From: Punica granatum
Lineage: Eukaryota; Streptophyta; Magnoliopsida; Myrtales; Lythraceae
Length of the DNA: 64,000 nt
Direction of reading: 5' to 3'
Assembly: GCF_007655135.1 (NCBI RefSeq)
Contig: NC_045132.1
Coordinates: 4,650,001-4,714,000 of the forward strand
How positions within the stretch are numbered: the first letter of the stretch is position 1; each line of letters begins with the position of its first letter. This document shows, in pieces, positions 50,377 to 63,091 of the stretch. A model generated the notes under the pieces. The model was not told where the DNA came from. It saw nothing but the letters and a program-made list of their open reading frames with translations, and made no database searches. Position numbers and translations under genes: made by a program.

Positions 50377-53300
50377 CTAAGTGCGAAACCCTCTGTTCAG
50401 ACTAACCATGCGACCTGATCCGTCCATGTGGGAACCCCTAGCAGCCCGACTTGAGTACCCGCCAGCCCCTCTGACCAGACCTGCCCGATCCCTGGAATAA
50501 CCACCACCTTGGCCCATCCCATATGCCCGCCCACTGTAACCTGATCTTCCCTCCGAGGACCCCTGCCTTCCCTGGTTGAAAGACAAGCCACCCTCTGCCC
50601 ACTTACCTGCCCCACTAGTTGCACCGCCCGCATAGTCCTGGTTATCCCGCCTCCTCATTGGCAGCTCCAGCCCTCCACCACCGATCTTTGCCTCAAGGGC
50701 CCTCTCGTTGCTCTCAGTCAGGACCGACAGCTTCTCAGTGAACTGGAAGGCCAGGGCCTGAAGCCTCGTGTACTCGACCTCGTGGAAGATGATCGACCTC
50801 GTAGGCTGGTCCCAGCTGGCATGGAGCTCCTCGTTCACCATCATCTTACTCACCAAACTGTGAACCTGGGCCTCAGAGAGGTCAAACATCTTATTGAGCT
50901 GGTCCACGCTAAGAGAATCATACGACGAGGAGAAGGTGAAGAGGTAAGTCCTCAAAGCTTCCTCCTTAATATTAGCCCTGAGCATCTCGAGGACGGAGTC
51001 CTTGTTCCTGAGAAGCTTCCATGCGTCAAGAGCCTTGATGGCATTGAAGGCGCTCTCATGGTCTCCCTTGGTGAGTGCTCTGGTCGCCGCCATCACATGG
51101 TCCCTGACATTCTCAGGGGGACCAGTGAAGGTCTGCCTCTCACTCACCTCGAGCAGGCGGCGGAAGTTCTTGCTTATAACTCTGCGCTTTGCGTCATGGG
51201 TGTTTGCTGCCATGTTCGGGACCTCCAGAAGCATTGCACATATCAAGTGAACCGCTTCAAGAAGTTCAAGGTTTATGTGCATGTGATATGGCATTTGACG
51301 CCTCCTCTCCAGCCTTTCCTGGAGTCAAAAGAGAAGCCCATATTAGCAGTGAGCCCATATCGAATGACATGCAATGTACTGATCTTGTCCAAGTCCCAAT
51401 AATAGCTAAAAAAGCGAGTAAATAGAAAATCTACGGTTATGGTGAGATTATTTTAATTGTTCAGCCGACTCAAAGAATGAGCGGTACTTTGCATGCCCAG
51501 ATTACTAAAAGGTTCACCTAAAAGACGGGTACATTTACGTCCAAAAAAATCTCCAGCCTTAACATGCACAGATCAGCTAATATATCATGAACCGCTAAGC
51601 AAAACTATATAGTAGTGAATAATACAATAAGATAATATGCCAAAAGGACCAAAAGTGCATTCTGCTAGTAGCATTAGTAAGAGACTCAGAGAGGGGCATT
51701 ATAATCAAAGTCTTACCTGCTCAGGGGTCTTCTCGTGATACCTACTTTGGGAAAAGCCTTGGGCGAGCAACTCCTTTACCCTTCCACCTGAATACAACTC
51801 AGAAAGGCAACCATGTCCTTCAGCAATAAGCCCAACCCGGAAAGCACAGAGCCCGAGCTGTGCCATAGCCCTATTGAAGAGTATCTGGGTTGAAATATCC
51901 ATAAGCTGAATACTGTCTTGCAAGTGACTCATCAGCAGCAGGTCACGGGCAGTCGAGAACTCATCCAAGAGGGCGTGGTGATAAATGTCGCAAAGCATGG
52001 CACGGGCCTTAGTCCTCTCATCACCATATTTATAGATGAGAGAGACCAGAGCGTCCATGAATGTCCGGCTGTTCTCAGGAAATGTTGGCTTTCTGTGCAC
52101 AAGCTCGGGTGTGACAAGGAACATAGTTGGCACCCTGCCTTCTTCGGGTACCTTGGGTTCCTCCCCTGCTTCCTCTCCATTATCCTCAGTCTGCTCAGCC
52201 AACTTCCTCATAGCATCATAAACCTCCTGAGGCTTATAATAGATAAGTTCAACTCGTCGCAGCGCTACCTTTGAGGCAGCTCTGAAATCTCCTGCACGTT
52301 CAAAGTAATCCTGGACATTCTGGGCAAGAACTAAAAAGATTGGCTCATCCCTTAACCTCTTAACATAGTCACGAGTGTGAGGATCAATACACTGCAAACT
52401 CTTGAAGAACTCAGCATCTATTCTCTCCAGGAAGGCAACTAAATTTCCCCATATCCTAATCGTCCCAGCGTACTCTGGTCCCTTCTCGGACTCATTCTCA
52501 TCAGGCTCCACGGAATCACTAACTACAATGTCGGGGTACTGCATGAGAATGTCAAGAATAACAAGCATATTCTGCACGCATTTCTTCCACACATCTACCG
52601 GCATGTGACCATTCAGACCCGGATTAACATCAAATTGAGCAGATACGACACTGAAAAGTATCTCAAGCTTCTGTGCAGGGGTCTTCGCAACCTGAGACAA
52701 GAATGTGAGCTGCTCAACCTGCTCGTACCTTCCGGTTCCCTTTCTTCCTCTGGCAGCAACAATCTCCTTAAACCATTTATTAACCTTCTCCCAAGTAGCC
52801 TCCTTAGGATCTCTGAACTGCTTAACCAAAAGGCTATCTTTTTTGCTCATTTTTAACTTCCAGCCACTCTCCTGACTATCAAGGGCCTCATCAACCTCAC
52901 TTCCCTCTTCCTGATCAGAAACATCAAGCTTTGTGGGGTCCTCAATCTCTGAGTCATCAGATTCTTCTTCCTCCTCTTCTTCCTCATCTTCCGGTTCCTC
53001 CTCACTCTCTGGATGCTCCCGATACTTGTTAATCAACTCTTCGTACTGCTTATTATTCTTCTTCAGTTTCTGCTTCATTGAGTTCAAAGCCTTAGCATTG
53101 CTGCTGCTCATCTTCTTCTTGGCATCCTTATTGGCCAAAGACTGAGCCAGAAAATCCTCCAACATAACCAGAGCCTTAATATAAACGGTGGGTGCCTTGT
53201 CAGACTCCATGACTCTCATGACCTTCTCAAGCTGCTTATTTATCTTGTCGAAGCTCTCCTGTAGACTAACCCAGTCATTGATCTTCATCGCATTTTTCAT

Positions 53301-53623
53301 CTGGTCAACCGTGGCCAGCATCTCCTCAAAGCGCTTATCTTTAGCAGACCTAACAACCCGCTTCTGGGTATCGGAATCTTCACTATCACTAGCATTCACC
53401 GAAAGGTATCGGTTCCCGGCAGTTTGAGCATCATTATCAACTGGGCCCATATCCTCATTTTCGCTGTCATAATCACTGCTCTCCTCCTCGGTGTCGCTTC
53501 CACCCTTGTTTCCACAAATAGTAACTCCAGTAAGCAAAGAGCAATCTCATAAATGTTTTTGACGATAAAATAAAAGAAAATAAAGGATTAAGCCCAGACC
53601 TGAGTCCAGAATTTCGACGCCAT
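50377..53623 (-). CDS. Eukaryotic translation initiation factor 3 subunit C (eIF3c)
   Basis: Core PCI subunit of eIF3 that contacts the 40S ribosome and eIF1/eIF5 during start-codon selection. Three coding exons, 53623-53600, 53504-51717 and 51318-50377, join in phase to 917 residues. The first exon encodes only MASKFWTQ, the conserved start. The N-terminal domain contains acidic tracts (about residues 10-50 and 170-230) and the signatures [20 protein letters not shown] and [20 protein letters not shown]. The middle has [19 protein letters not shown] and [16 protein letters not shown]. The C-terminal PCI region includes [20 protein letters not shown] and [20 protein letters not shown]. The tail is Gly/Arg/Ser-rich and ends [14 protein letters not shown], as in other plant eIF3c proteins. 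Frames are intact throughout. It lies 3.2 kb upstream of BRR2 on the same strand, without evident functional linkage. Confidence 0.96.
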
Positions 53624-54180
53624 GATCTTGAAAAGCTAGAATCCTCCGAATCTGCCCAACAGTATAACCAATTGTTAATAGCCCCGACTCACCAATCTTA
53701 CGATCTAAACTAGATAAAAATAAAAACTTTTCATCCTGTTGCTAAAGGATAGGGGGCAATTGGTGCCAAAGACAATCTGGCAAGGTACAGTAGCGCATCC
53801 CGCCGGTTCAAACAAAAGAAATAGTCTAGCCGAACGACCAGTACCATTGGAAACCAGCAACATCTACATGCTACATCACTTACATGCCTAAGTTTTGCTC
53901 AATTGCACGATAAATCACCAATTAAGCATAGCAAAGGAACAATTTAACCATCCCAGCTCACAGGATCAACAGGATAGACGAGTGCTGACTATAAACGAAG
54001 AAGAGTGCGGAGATGTTAAGACCTCAGATCGAGCGAGACCTGAGCTTGCTTCCAGAGGAAAGGTCGCAGAAGCGGCTTTGAGCTCTCCCTCTCCTGCGGG
54101 CGACGATAAGGGTTTGCGCTATGGACGTGGAGATGGACTAGGGTTTTCGGGGAGGGGGAGATTTTGTCAAATGCGATAAC
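53624..54180 (-). promoter_or_regulatory. 5' leader and promoter of eIF3c, with telo-box
   Basis: A minus-strand AAACCCTA telo-box lies at 54139-54146, in the GC-richer block 54020-54170. Telo-boxes are common in promoters and leaders of plant translation-machinery genes. A possible 5' UTR donor (CTCAG/GTCTCG) at about 54046 suggests a leader intron ending upstream of the first coding exon. Confidence 0.6.
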
Positions 54181-54597
54181 GAGACGATGACCGTTCAGGC
54201 TTCAGTTACTGGATGGATGGATGGTTCAGGTGAGGACTAAAAAGAAAATATTTATTTTCAAATTAACCTCTCCATTTCAATCCTTTTCTAAAACGTCCTC
54301 AAAGAAAGAAAGAAGGAACTCTCTACAAAGATTCTGATACTAATATTATCGAATGAGATTCTGCCTTTACAAATAATAAAGGCACACCAATTAAACACAC
54401 GTAAACGTACCACGTAATGTTTATTTAAACAGTACTGATTATAGTTTTTCCTTCTTTATTAGAATTAAACAAGAAATTGGGGGGCTATGCTCTAGGATCG
54501 TTGAAGTTCCCGTCGAGATAGCGTTCCTTCATTCCTTGGGTGTTGAGCATGGATTAACCTTTCGAACTCGTTAGAGTAGGAAGAAGCCGCGACAAAT

Positions 54598-55087
54598 ATG
54601 AGATTATTTTTTTCCTGCCCCGAAGAACACCTCTTCTTTGAATATCCAGTCACCCAAGAAATTTGGAGAAGTCTGTTAGCTCGAGTCGGCTTGCATCGTA
54701 CTATGGTGAGTTCGAATATGAAATTCTGTTGGATTTCTTCTCTTCGGGGCAGGAAGCTCGATGTTATTTGTTTGAAGCTTCTGTGTACTCACTACATATA
54801 CTGTATATGGCGTAAGAGGAACGCAAGGATTTATCAAAGGCAAAACTTATCTCCAGCGGCTATAGTTCGAAAGATTTTTGCAGATGTGAAGGCGAAGCTC
54901 TGTGTTTACCCCCGACTCTCTTACAAAATTATAAATGCTATCATAGTAGGTCACATGTTTAACCCCCTGATATTGCCCATAGCTAATTGGTTTTTGGTAG
55001 TTTTGTTGATGTTGTGTTGGGTAAATGGCCTCTTGATGTACATACATTTTGATTAATGAAAGTCTCTACCATTTATCCAAAAAAAAC
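54598..55087 (+). mobile_element. 5'-truncated LINE, 3' end with poly(A)
   Basis: The open frame 54598-55056 gives the last part of a plant L1-type ORF2: a zinc-binding remnant (CPEEHLFFEYPVTQEIWRSL), then KLDVICLKLLCTHYIYCIWR and SPAAIVRKIFADVKAKLCVY. It is followed by a short 3' region and an A-run at 55079-55087. Endonuclease and reverse transcriptase are absent, as expected for a 5'-truncated insertion. The frame is little damaged, so insertion may be relatively recent. The target-site duplication was not found. Confidence 0.85.
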
Positions 55088-56917
55088 TTTGTCTTGGAAT
55101 TAATTTCTCTAATTCGAAGCAAGATATTCTGTCCTTTTGAATAATTGATCTACTTTAAATGCTATAGCAATTAATTGATACTAATAGATTTGAGTAATTT
55201 GAGTAATACTATAGCCAGATCTCTGTATTCTCTGCGGTTCAAATGCAGACCCTTTGGATTAAAATAGCATTTCGACATCAACTGCTGAAATCCTCATGGT
55301 ATCATGCGAAAGCACCAGCCCTTTGGATTTTCTTGAATTAGAACGTTTCAATGTTTGCGTTAAAAAAAATGATTGTTATTATTTTCTTATCGATTTTCAT
55401 ATTATTTCTCGAGGTTCCTCAGTTCATTCAGGAAAATTCAGATAATTTCCTATAGGTTCATGAGATTTCTCAGCTCAATCAAAAGCATCATGGTTAAGCA
55501 ATTATTGAAGAGCACGAGTTGCCACATATATAAATTGCGTCTTTGAGTATGTGTACTGCTGCTAGGACTTTTGTGGCATAAGTTGAGGCTGAATCTGTCA
55601 AAAAATATCGATGTTCTACCTAAACTCTTACTGGATTTGATTGTTATGCCTTCTTCCCTCTGCTCTCACTTTGCTTTCTTGTGATTTCACAATGGTCATA
55701 GTACGATGTTTTGGGTTCCAATGCTTTTTTTTTTTTGTGTGTGTGTGAAGCAATGTCCACTTAAAAACACGTTAGGGATGTTTTACAATTTTGACAAGAG
55801 TCTAGCACCTCTTGTCCCAATAGTTTCTACCTTGAGACATTTTGATGCAATCAATTACTCAGCCTGGGTGCATGATATTAATTTCGTACGTAATTCATGT
55901 ATATTAGTAAGAGCTTATGTTAGTCACTTTGGAGACATCTCTTGCTGAAACTTTTCGTTTCTTTTCTATTTTGTATTTCTTCTTTTGTTTGGTTAAAGGG
56001 ATTGTACAGATTGCAATGTCGACTGCATTTTATGGATTGTGCTGGCTTTGTGGATTGGGGATGGAGAATGTGCTGGATTGTTTATGGATAATTGGATTGT
56101 GTTAAATTTTGTTTTTTATGGATTTGAGAGTTTTGTGGATTATGATTGGATTGCAGTTGCAGGACTTCGATATTGTAACTTTTTTTGACAGAAGAGAAAC
56201 GGAAAAAAGCGATAGATAATTCTATCTTAGAATACTATGTGATGGAAAAGAGACGGACTTTTATGTCTCGGAAAGACTTGGATTTTTCCATCCCTCAGTT
56301 TGTCCCGGAAGCACGAAATGTTGGGCAGAAATATTTTTTCGAAAAATTGAGACAGTTCCGTCTCCCCGTGAGACGGAAATTTCCTTATATGAGGTTTGAA
56401 ATGCGATTGTTTGAGACAAACTCCATTTTTTCTCGTCTTTTAAGATTGAAATGGATTTTCATCGCATTAAGGCGAAATAGTCGGTCTTTATATTGTTGGC
56501 TGTTGTAGTGCAGGAAATCAACTCTAACGAAGAACCAAAGTCATCAAAATTGAGTAACAGTATACATTCTCACGATAATCAATATAGAAAGGTTCCATTA
56601 CGTCTGGAACTCTCAAAATAGAAAGGTTCCACTAATAAAAAGCACTCATTGCGTAATATTCTATAATTAACTTATCTAATTCACGTGATACCTGCATTAT
56701 ATATATGTGCGTGTGTATATATATATATATATATATAAAAGTTTCACAATTTCTTTGTCTACTTAATTCTCAATTTTGAGATGATCCGCATAAAATGTAT
56801 ATTTTGTTTATTCAATGATTTTAACATTATAATCATATGATATAGTTCATTTACTGAATAATGATATAGTTCATTTACTGAATCATATGATACAAATCTT
56901 TTGACACTCCTCTGTAG
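55088..56917. other. Intergenic, unassigned repeats
   Basis: Open frames at 55706-55948 and 56185-56508 (plus) have no recognisable domain. The stretch 56160-56520 has unusual codon-like content for its surroundings and may be a decayed transposon. (TG)n and (AT)n runs lie at 55728-55748 and 56699-56737. Confidence 0.4.
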
Positions 56918-57425
56918 TTGAGAGCCTTTAGTGATGTTGATTGGACTGGTGATCCTACACCCCGCATATCTACTTCTGGATATTGCTTCTTTCTAGGAGA
57001 TTCACTCATCTCCTGGAGGAGTAAGAACCTGACCGTCGTAGCTCGCTCTAGCGCTGAAGCGAAGTATTGTGTACTTGCAAATACAGTGGCATAATTGCTT
57101 TGGCTTCGGATACCATTAGCAGACATGAGGATTCATCATGTTGAAGCCACCACACTTCAATGCAACACTCATAATTCCCTACATATTGCTCATGACGATG
57201 CCTTTCACGAGCGGACCAAGCATATAGAGATTGACTATCACTTTATCCGTCAACACATTCTCAATGGAGCACATTCTCAATGGTTTGATTCGTCTTTAGT
57301 ACGTCTCTTTGCAGAAGCAACCCACTGATGTCTTTACGAAGACTCATCCTCCAAGACGTTTTCGAAGTTTAGTTCACAAACTTGAGATGGTGTCTCCTGC
57401 AACCGTTGAGTTTGAGGCGTGATGT
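56918..57425 (+). mobile_element. Degenerate Copia retrotransposon 3' end (RNase H) and start of LTR
   Basis: The reading LRAFSDVDWTGDPTPRISTS, GYCFFLGDSLISWRSKNLTV and VARSSAEAKYCVLANTVA is Copia RNase H. A TAA interrupts it where the family has Glu or Ala. The frame then continues with LLWLRIPLADM, ERTKHIEIDYHFIRQHIL and, after a frameshift, TDVFTKTHPPRRFRSLVHKL. From about 57420 a TGATGTCAATGTATA stretch looks like the LTR start. No integrase or reverse transcriptase is nearby, so this is a truncated relic. Confidence 0.85.
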
Positions 57426-59001
57426 CAATGTATATGAATCTGCATTCGTCTAGATTCGTAGTCCAGAATATTCTCCGTATATTCCGTAGAATATTTCTTA
57501 TATTTCCTTCTAGGTTGATGCATTTCCCATTTTATTTTCGAGCTCCTTACTATGAACTGGAGTCTCTCCTTGTATTCACTGAGCGGCAATGTTCATGAAC
57601 TATCCCAAACAAAAACTAAGAAAAATATGCTCTTAGAATCACGGAATTGCTCGTTGTCTTATGATACGTAAATTACTTTATATATAAAATAACAATTATA
57701 GCTCGGGTATATACGGGGTCTTTCACCTAGTTATAATAGAGGTTACGGGTCGACTCGATAGTAGGGAGCGGTGTTCCATGGAAACAAAAAATGTACATTA
57801 TTTTGTGAAAATTGATTGTTCTGAACCACATTATTCTTTTATTAAGAAAGAAGAAAAGGAAGTTGTCCTTGACTTCTTTCCTTTTTCTCTATTTGCTAGG
57901 AAATTTATCCCGTCCAAGGGCATACCGCCCCATAATAAGCACAGTTGATTATAAAAAAAATTAACATAGTCGATTGAAGTTAAGAGTTTTAGAGTGCAGT
58001 TGACTATGTATTTTAACAGTTGGTTATGATCATTTGAGATCCCCGGATGGTTCATTCTTGGACCGGATAAACTTCCATTTTTCTAATGATAGTTCCACAT
58101 AAAATCTAGCTTTAATTGAGTCAAATGAATAGGTATTGAAAAGACGATGTCAAACATCTATTATCTGCTTCGAGCAAAAAAAAAAATATATATATATATA
58201 TATATATTTATTGTCTGCATAAAATTAAACAAACAGTGCCTCTAATTCTCTCTCTCTCTCTCTATTCTCCTTTTTTAATCCCATTCTCTTCATTTTCCAT
58301 GTCATTAAGTAAACGTTTCAACTTTCCCCTATGTCATCATTTTTTTTTCACTGCATTAAATCAGTGTCTTCAAGCCTGATCCGCACATTGGAACGGACTC
58401 TTCATCGGGCCATAAGTCAATTGATTCAACCCGCTCAACCACCGGTTTGACTTTTTTTTATTCTTTTATTTTCAATATATTATAAGGGACTCTAGGATTG
58501 TCGAATTTAATTTAGAGTTCTTAATAAATTCAATCGTTACAATTTGCATTAAATTTGTAAATACGAGTTAGGTGACTATATTGGTACATAGATCATAAAA
58601 AAAATATCACAAGAGATAAATAAGTTAAGAATCGGTATCCCGATACTCAAGATTTAATTTGTATATTTATAATTTTGTGTACATCCGAGTTTGAAAAAGG
58701 AATGTTCTATAAATACTAATTAGTATATCTAGAAAAACTTAATGAAAGAAAAAGATTTTTCTCAAAAAAATCCTTCAAACCATAAAGAATGGGTAATTAG
58801 GGTCGACGGATCAATTGGGTTTATCGGTTTTGACCATAAATGAATTTTTATAAAACCCGGACCAAACAAGTCGGTGATTCGCAAATTGACCAATCTAACC
58901 AGCTAGGCGGGGTTAAAAACACTGCATTAAATGAACCTTTAGTCTTTTTTTTTTTGTGAACCTTGCTATTCAAAAACTCAATTGGTCATAATTGATTCAA
59001 T
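57426..59001. other. Retrotransposon LTR remnant and AT-rich intergenic DNA
   Basis: The part up to about 57620 probably belongs to the Copia LTR, which carries a region with GTAGAATATT. Beyond it lie a repeat at 57949-58077 that is similar to 60690-60810, an (AT)n run (58189-58208) and a CT-run (58246-58263). No gene seen. Confidence 0.45.
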
Positions 59002-59075
59002 GAGTTGAGTCAGCTCACTAAGGGATAAAACTCTCATAACATGAATTTTCTCTATTCATAAACTCGAACTCAAGA
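59002..59075 (-). mobile_element. SINE-like head, minus strand
   Basis: On the minus strand GAGTTCGAGTTTATGAATAG (B-box region) is preceded or followed at tRNA-like spacing by CTTAGTGAGCTGACTCAAC (A-box-like). It is related to the segments at 19517 and 37071. Confidence 0.35.
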
Positions 59076-59436
59076 CATTATATGTAGCATTATATTTATT
59101 TATTAACGATATGACAATAAGTTATTAAAATATTCTTTCATATATCTTTGAATATTTTTCTCTATATTCATATATTGTTATTAATTATAATATTAACTAC
59201 TGCAATTTGATTTCTATATGGTATATTAATATATGAATTATTAAGATTTTACCATTTTATCCCTATTTAGTAGATATGTATGTGGAAATCAATTTCAGTG
59301 AAGGAATGCAATTATTATCTATATCTATCCTTCAATAATTAATATACATATCTATATCTATCTATCTATATATTTAGTAAACTTAACTAAGTTTTGCCAT
59401 TATGTGAGTAAAAGGGGAGAAAATAACTCCTCCTAT

Positions 59437-59720
59437 GGCTCTGATACCAAATGATAAACAGAGTGTTAGTGAATGTAATTCTCAGTTAGCTCATTACTAT
59501 TCTCGAGTGATACATATACTAAGCAGACAATGTACAATATGAAAGTATTAAAGTGAAAATATTCTACACATATATTTTACATATGTACTGTCTAATTAGA
59601 CGATATGGTGAATCGAGATTAGGGACTGATATCCCTTCTTGTCCCTTCATATATCTTCGTGATTCTCTTCGTGATTTATTTCCCTTATAACCAATACATT
59701 AAATAGAAATCATAATATCT
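59437..59720 (-). mobile_element. LTR retrotransposon relic with primer-binding site
   Basis: The minus strand carries TGGTATCAGAGCC (complement of 59437-59449), the classical primer-binding site complementary to initiator methionine tRNA. Two bases separate it from a sequence ending TTATCA, which would be the LTR 3' end. The LTR itself would lie at about 59452-59720; its outer border is not clear. No internal coding region survives downstream (lower coordinates). Confidence 0.65.
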
Positions 59721-62046
59721 AAATAAAAGGAGCATGACAGTCCCACCACGATAATCGAATCTAGAACATTTTGATTATTAGGCGATGCATGCACTACTAC
59801 GCTTCGTCCGCTTTGATAAATTTTACAAATTTAAGTATGTTAAAATCATGCACATGTGCGAGCTCGGGTTCATTTACATATTTTTAAAATAAGTGTACTT
59901 TAAGTGTAATTCTATGTCAACATCTTCACAGTACTTGTATCATATGAATAATCTATACATTAAATATTCTGTAATATTTTAGATCGTTTTAAGAAGGATG
60001 ATCCATACTCGTTCCATTTAATTCATTGCTTTCTTGCTCTCTTAAAGATTTATAATTTGGGAGCATTGCACCTTTCTTTTCAAGCACAAGCACACAATAA
60101 ATAATGAAAATCAAAGTTGATATATAAATATTAAACGCATATCTTTTTATGGAAAACGTAGAAATCGAAAAGCACGATACTTTTTCCATGAAGGTAATTA
60201 ATTGACACATGATACTTAGCTCAATAAAGGAATATGAGCATATGATTATCCTCTCAAAGGAGGCGTACGGGGTGGGTGGTCTGCAATTTGGGTACGCACC
60301 AGCTCTTTACTCCATGGCAGAACCTCCCACCTTAAGCAAACACTGAAGGCAACCTATTTTCATGCAACACCAAATGAGTACTCCATTCTATTTTCATGCA
60401 AGCATGCCTCTAACAAGTAATAGCTTCCCAATCCAAAGCCGCCTCCTCCTCCTCCTCCTCCTCCTCTCTCTCTCTCTCTCTCCCTTTGAAAGCAACAACC
60501 ATTGGAAATGGAAGAGTGGCCAATGGGCTTGAAAGCAACATCAACAAAGATAAGTAGACAAGCATACACGAGTTCACATGTGAATAAAAAAGTAGTATTT
60601 AGTCTTGAAATGGCAGTGAGATTATATACTTGGGAGTTTTATCTGGTCGCGGGTGGGACCCATCCGAGGTTCTCGAACGAACATAGTCTACTAAAACGTA
60701 TTACATAATTGACTACATTTTGATTTCAGTCGACTACGTTTATTTTGCAATCAATTATGTTCATTTTGGTCCTCCCGAACCGATCCGTCCGGGATTGGAT
60801 AAAATTCCTATATATTAACATTGTTCTTTCTTTCATTTATTATATATCTACTTGTGTTAGAATATCATCTTGGCAAGCCTAGCTCCTTCATTTAGCATAA
60901 TGGGTACAACGAACCTCATTCAAAAGTTGTTTGACTTGAATTATTTGAATGAAAGGACAATAACGAAAGGGTATGACAATTTCATGAATCGATTTAAGTT
61001 GTGTTTATTATTTTAAAGGATAATATCATTATTATTGAATTATTCTAGGGAAAAATAGAAAAAGAAGTTGAAGAAATATCTAGAGTAATATCACATCGTC
61101 GCACTTTTACATGTATATACATATATATATACATACATACATACATACATATATATATATATATATTGGAGAGCTCTTGATATAAAGAAGCATATATACA
61201 CACGATGATCATTTTCAATAAAGGATCATCAGAAATTAATTAATTAATTAAAGAACTTATTATAAACAAGCTACGCGGAGGAAGAACAATGATATAATAA
61301 TGGTAATATTTTATAGCAGTAGCCGTACTACACTACACATACTACGTAGTAATAAAGCACGACAATAGCTTGGCCATCCATGGCCAGACATTTTTCCATT
61401 GATTGTTTGCACTACTCAAAGATGCACGTGCTTCATATGAATAAGCAAAAAATATATAGCACCAAAAAATATATATATATCAACTTCATTAATTCTGCGA
61501 AAAATAGATTAAAACTGGCTAAGGGAACGTGCATCTGATTTAACTACAGTTCATCTTTTAAGTGCACTTGATAGGTGTAAACATTAGTCTTAATCTAATT
61601 AGATGGTGTAGTTTACTCTAAAAGCCGGGAAGCATTTTCTATTTATAAAAATAACTAAAGGTAATCTAAAAATGTGCATTTGATAACAAATCAAATAAAA
61701 AAGAATATTTTTCTTTTGTTATTCACTTAAATAAACTTGCATTTATTCGATATCTCCCTCAGGTTTATTATCTTTAGTGGCATAGATATTTCTTTTCGGA
61801 TTAGATCATAAGTTAGCTAAAAGAGATATAAGTTGTAGTAGCACCCCAGTTCAAACTAAAATTACAATAACCGTGCATTATGTCTACTTTACCTGAAAAA
61901 TAATTTTTCAAGAGAAAAAATGGAGTTCAACAAATTAAAAAAAATTAGGTTTTTCGATATTAATATGATTATTTTTCTGTTAGTTCTATTCTTTCTAAAG
62001 TTAATTTAGTAAGTCTAGTCACACATACACACACATATTGTGAAAG
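59721..62046. other. Intergenic with several simple repeats
   Basis: Holds a (CCT)n(CT)n tract at 60444-60482 and ATAC/AT runs at 61112-61166. A repeat at 60690-60810 is similar to 57949-58077. The frame 60502-60708 is open but unrecognised. No gene supportable. Confidence 0.45.
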
Positions 62047-62691
62047 GGCTAATTACATTACATAAAAAGACATGACCTTTGCCTAAATTCTTAATTCTAG
62101 CACGACCTTTCGAAAATAGTATAGAAAGACAATAACTTTCATTTTAATCTCAAATCTAATACACCGTTAAATATTCCGTAAATTCTAACAATATTGCTGA
62201 CTAAGCATTAACAGTGCCACGTATCGCCAAATTATTTGATAAGTGAATCTCACATTTTTTATTTAATAAAAGTAATGCTGAAAATTGAAAAAAAGGGGGG
62301 GGGGGTGGGGGCAGGGTCGAGCTCAAGTTGAGGAGAGGGCCGGCGGTGGTGGCCTCGATAGTAGTCACCCCCATCTAAATCGGGATCGTTGGCTGTCACA
62401 AAGATCGCCGCCGACCCCAATTGGGGAAGGGGGTGGGGGGGGGGGGGGGGGGGGGTGGGGGTGGCCACAATCGAAGCCACCGCTGCCGGAATCGAAGGAG
62501 ACCCGAAATTGGGGCTCCTTCGATTTCGTTTGTGGTGGCCCCAATTTGATCATCGATCCCGATTGGGTGTGGTAGCCGCAATCAAACTAAAATGAAAGGT
62601 CGTGTCTTTCTGTACTATTTTCAAAAGATTTTGTTAGAATTGAAAATTTGAACAAATATCGTGCTTTTTTACGTAATATTGTGAAATTGTC
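62047..62691. mobile_element. Long-inverted-repeat MITE with poly(G) core
   Basis: The left arm (GGCTAATTACATTACATAAA, then CTAGCACGACCTTTCGAAAA) is mirrored on the right by the complement of TTTTCAAAAGATTTTGTTAG and ATTACGTAAAAAAG. Arms of about 100-150 bases share TAGTATAGAAAGAC / TAGTACAGAAAGAC. It resembles the Mutator-type element at 24494-25142 in style (TAGCACGACC motifs). The core 62290-62580 is unusually GC-rich, with a run of about 20 G at 62437-62455. Open frames inside it are compositional. Confidence 0.75.
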
Positions 62692-63053
62692 AAAAAAAAT
62701 CCAGAATTCATTCACAAGTTATATATGTACAAATTTAATAAAAATATTTAAAAAGTAGGCTTTTTCTTCAAAGTAAACACGATTTTATTTTTAAAGTCTT
62801 TATTATGCACCCTTTTCCTGTTAATCAATTAATTTGCTATAATATTTCCTCCAACTCAATCTTACCTTCTGCGCAGCTTGTTAGTGGCTAAATCGCTTTA
62901 AATTTCTCCATTCAGAGGCACGTGAACCTGATGAGAAGTCAACCAATAGGCGGTGGTCAGTGAAGCCCGCATTCTGACGGTCAGTCATCTGTCAGACCTC
63001 GCTTCCGATCGAGTAACCTAGAGACAGAGGGAGTGAAGCATCACGTATATAAT

Positions 63054-63091
<38 letters not shown>

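Noticed and set aside
50782..51402. 206-codon plus-strand frame opposite eIF3c
   Set aside because: Antisense shadow of a well-conserved coding exon.
62285..62595. Overlapping Gly/Pro-rich frames on both strands
   Set aside because: Produced by the poly(G) run inside a MITE; frames on both strands are open for compositional reasons.
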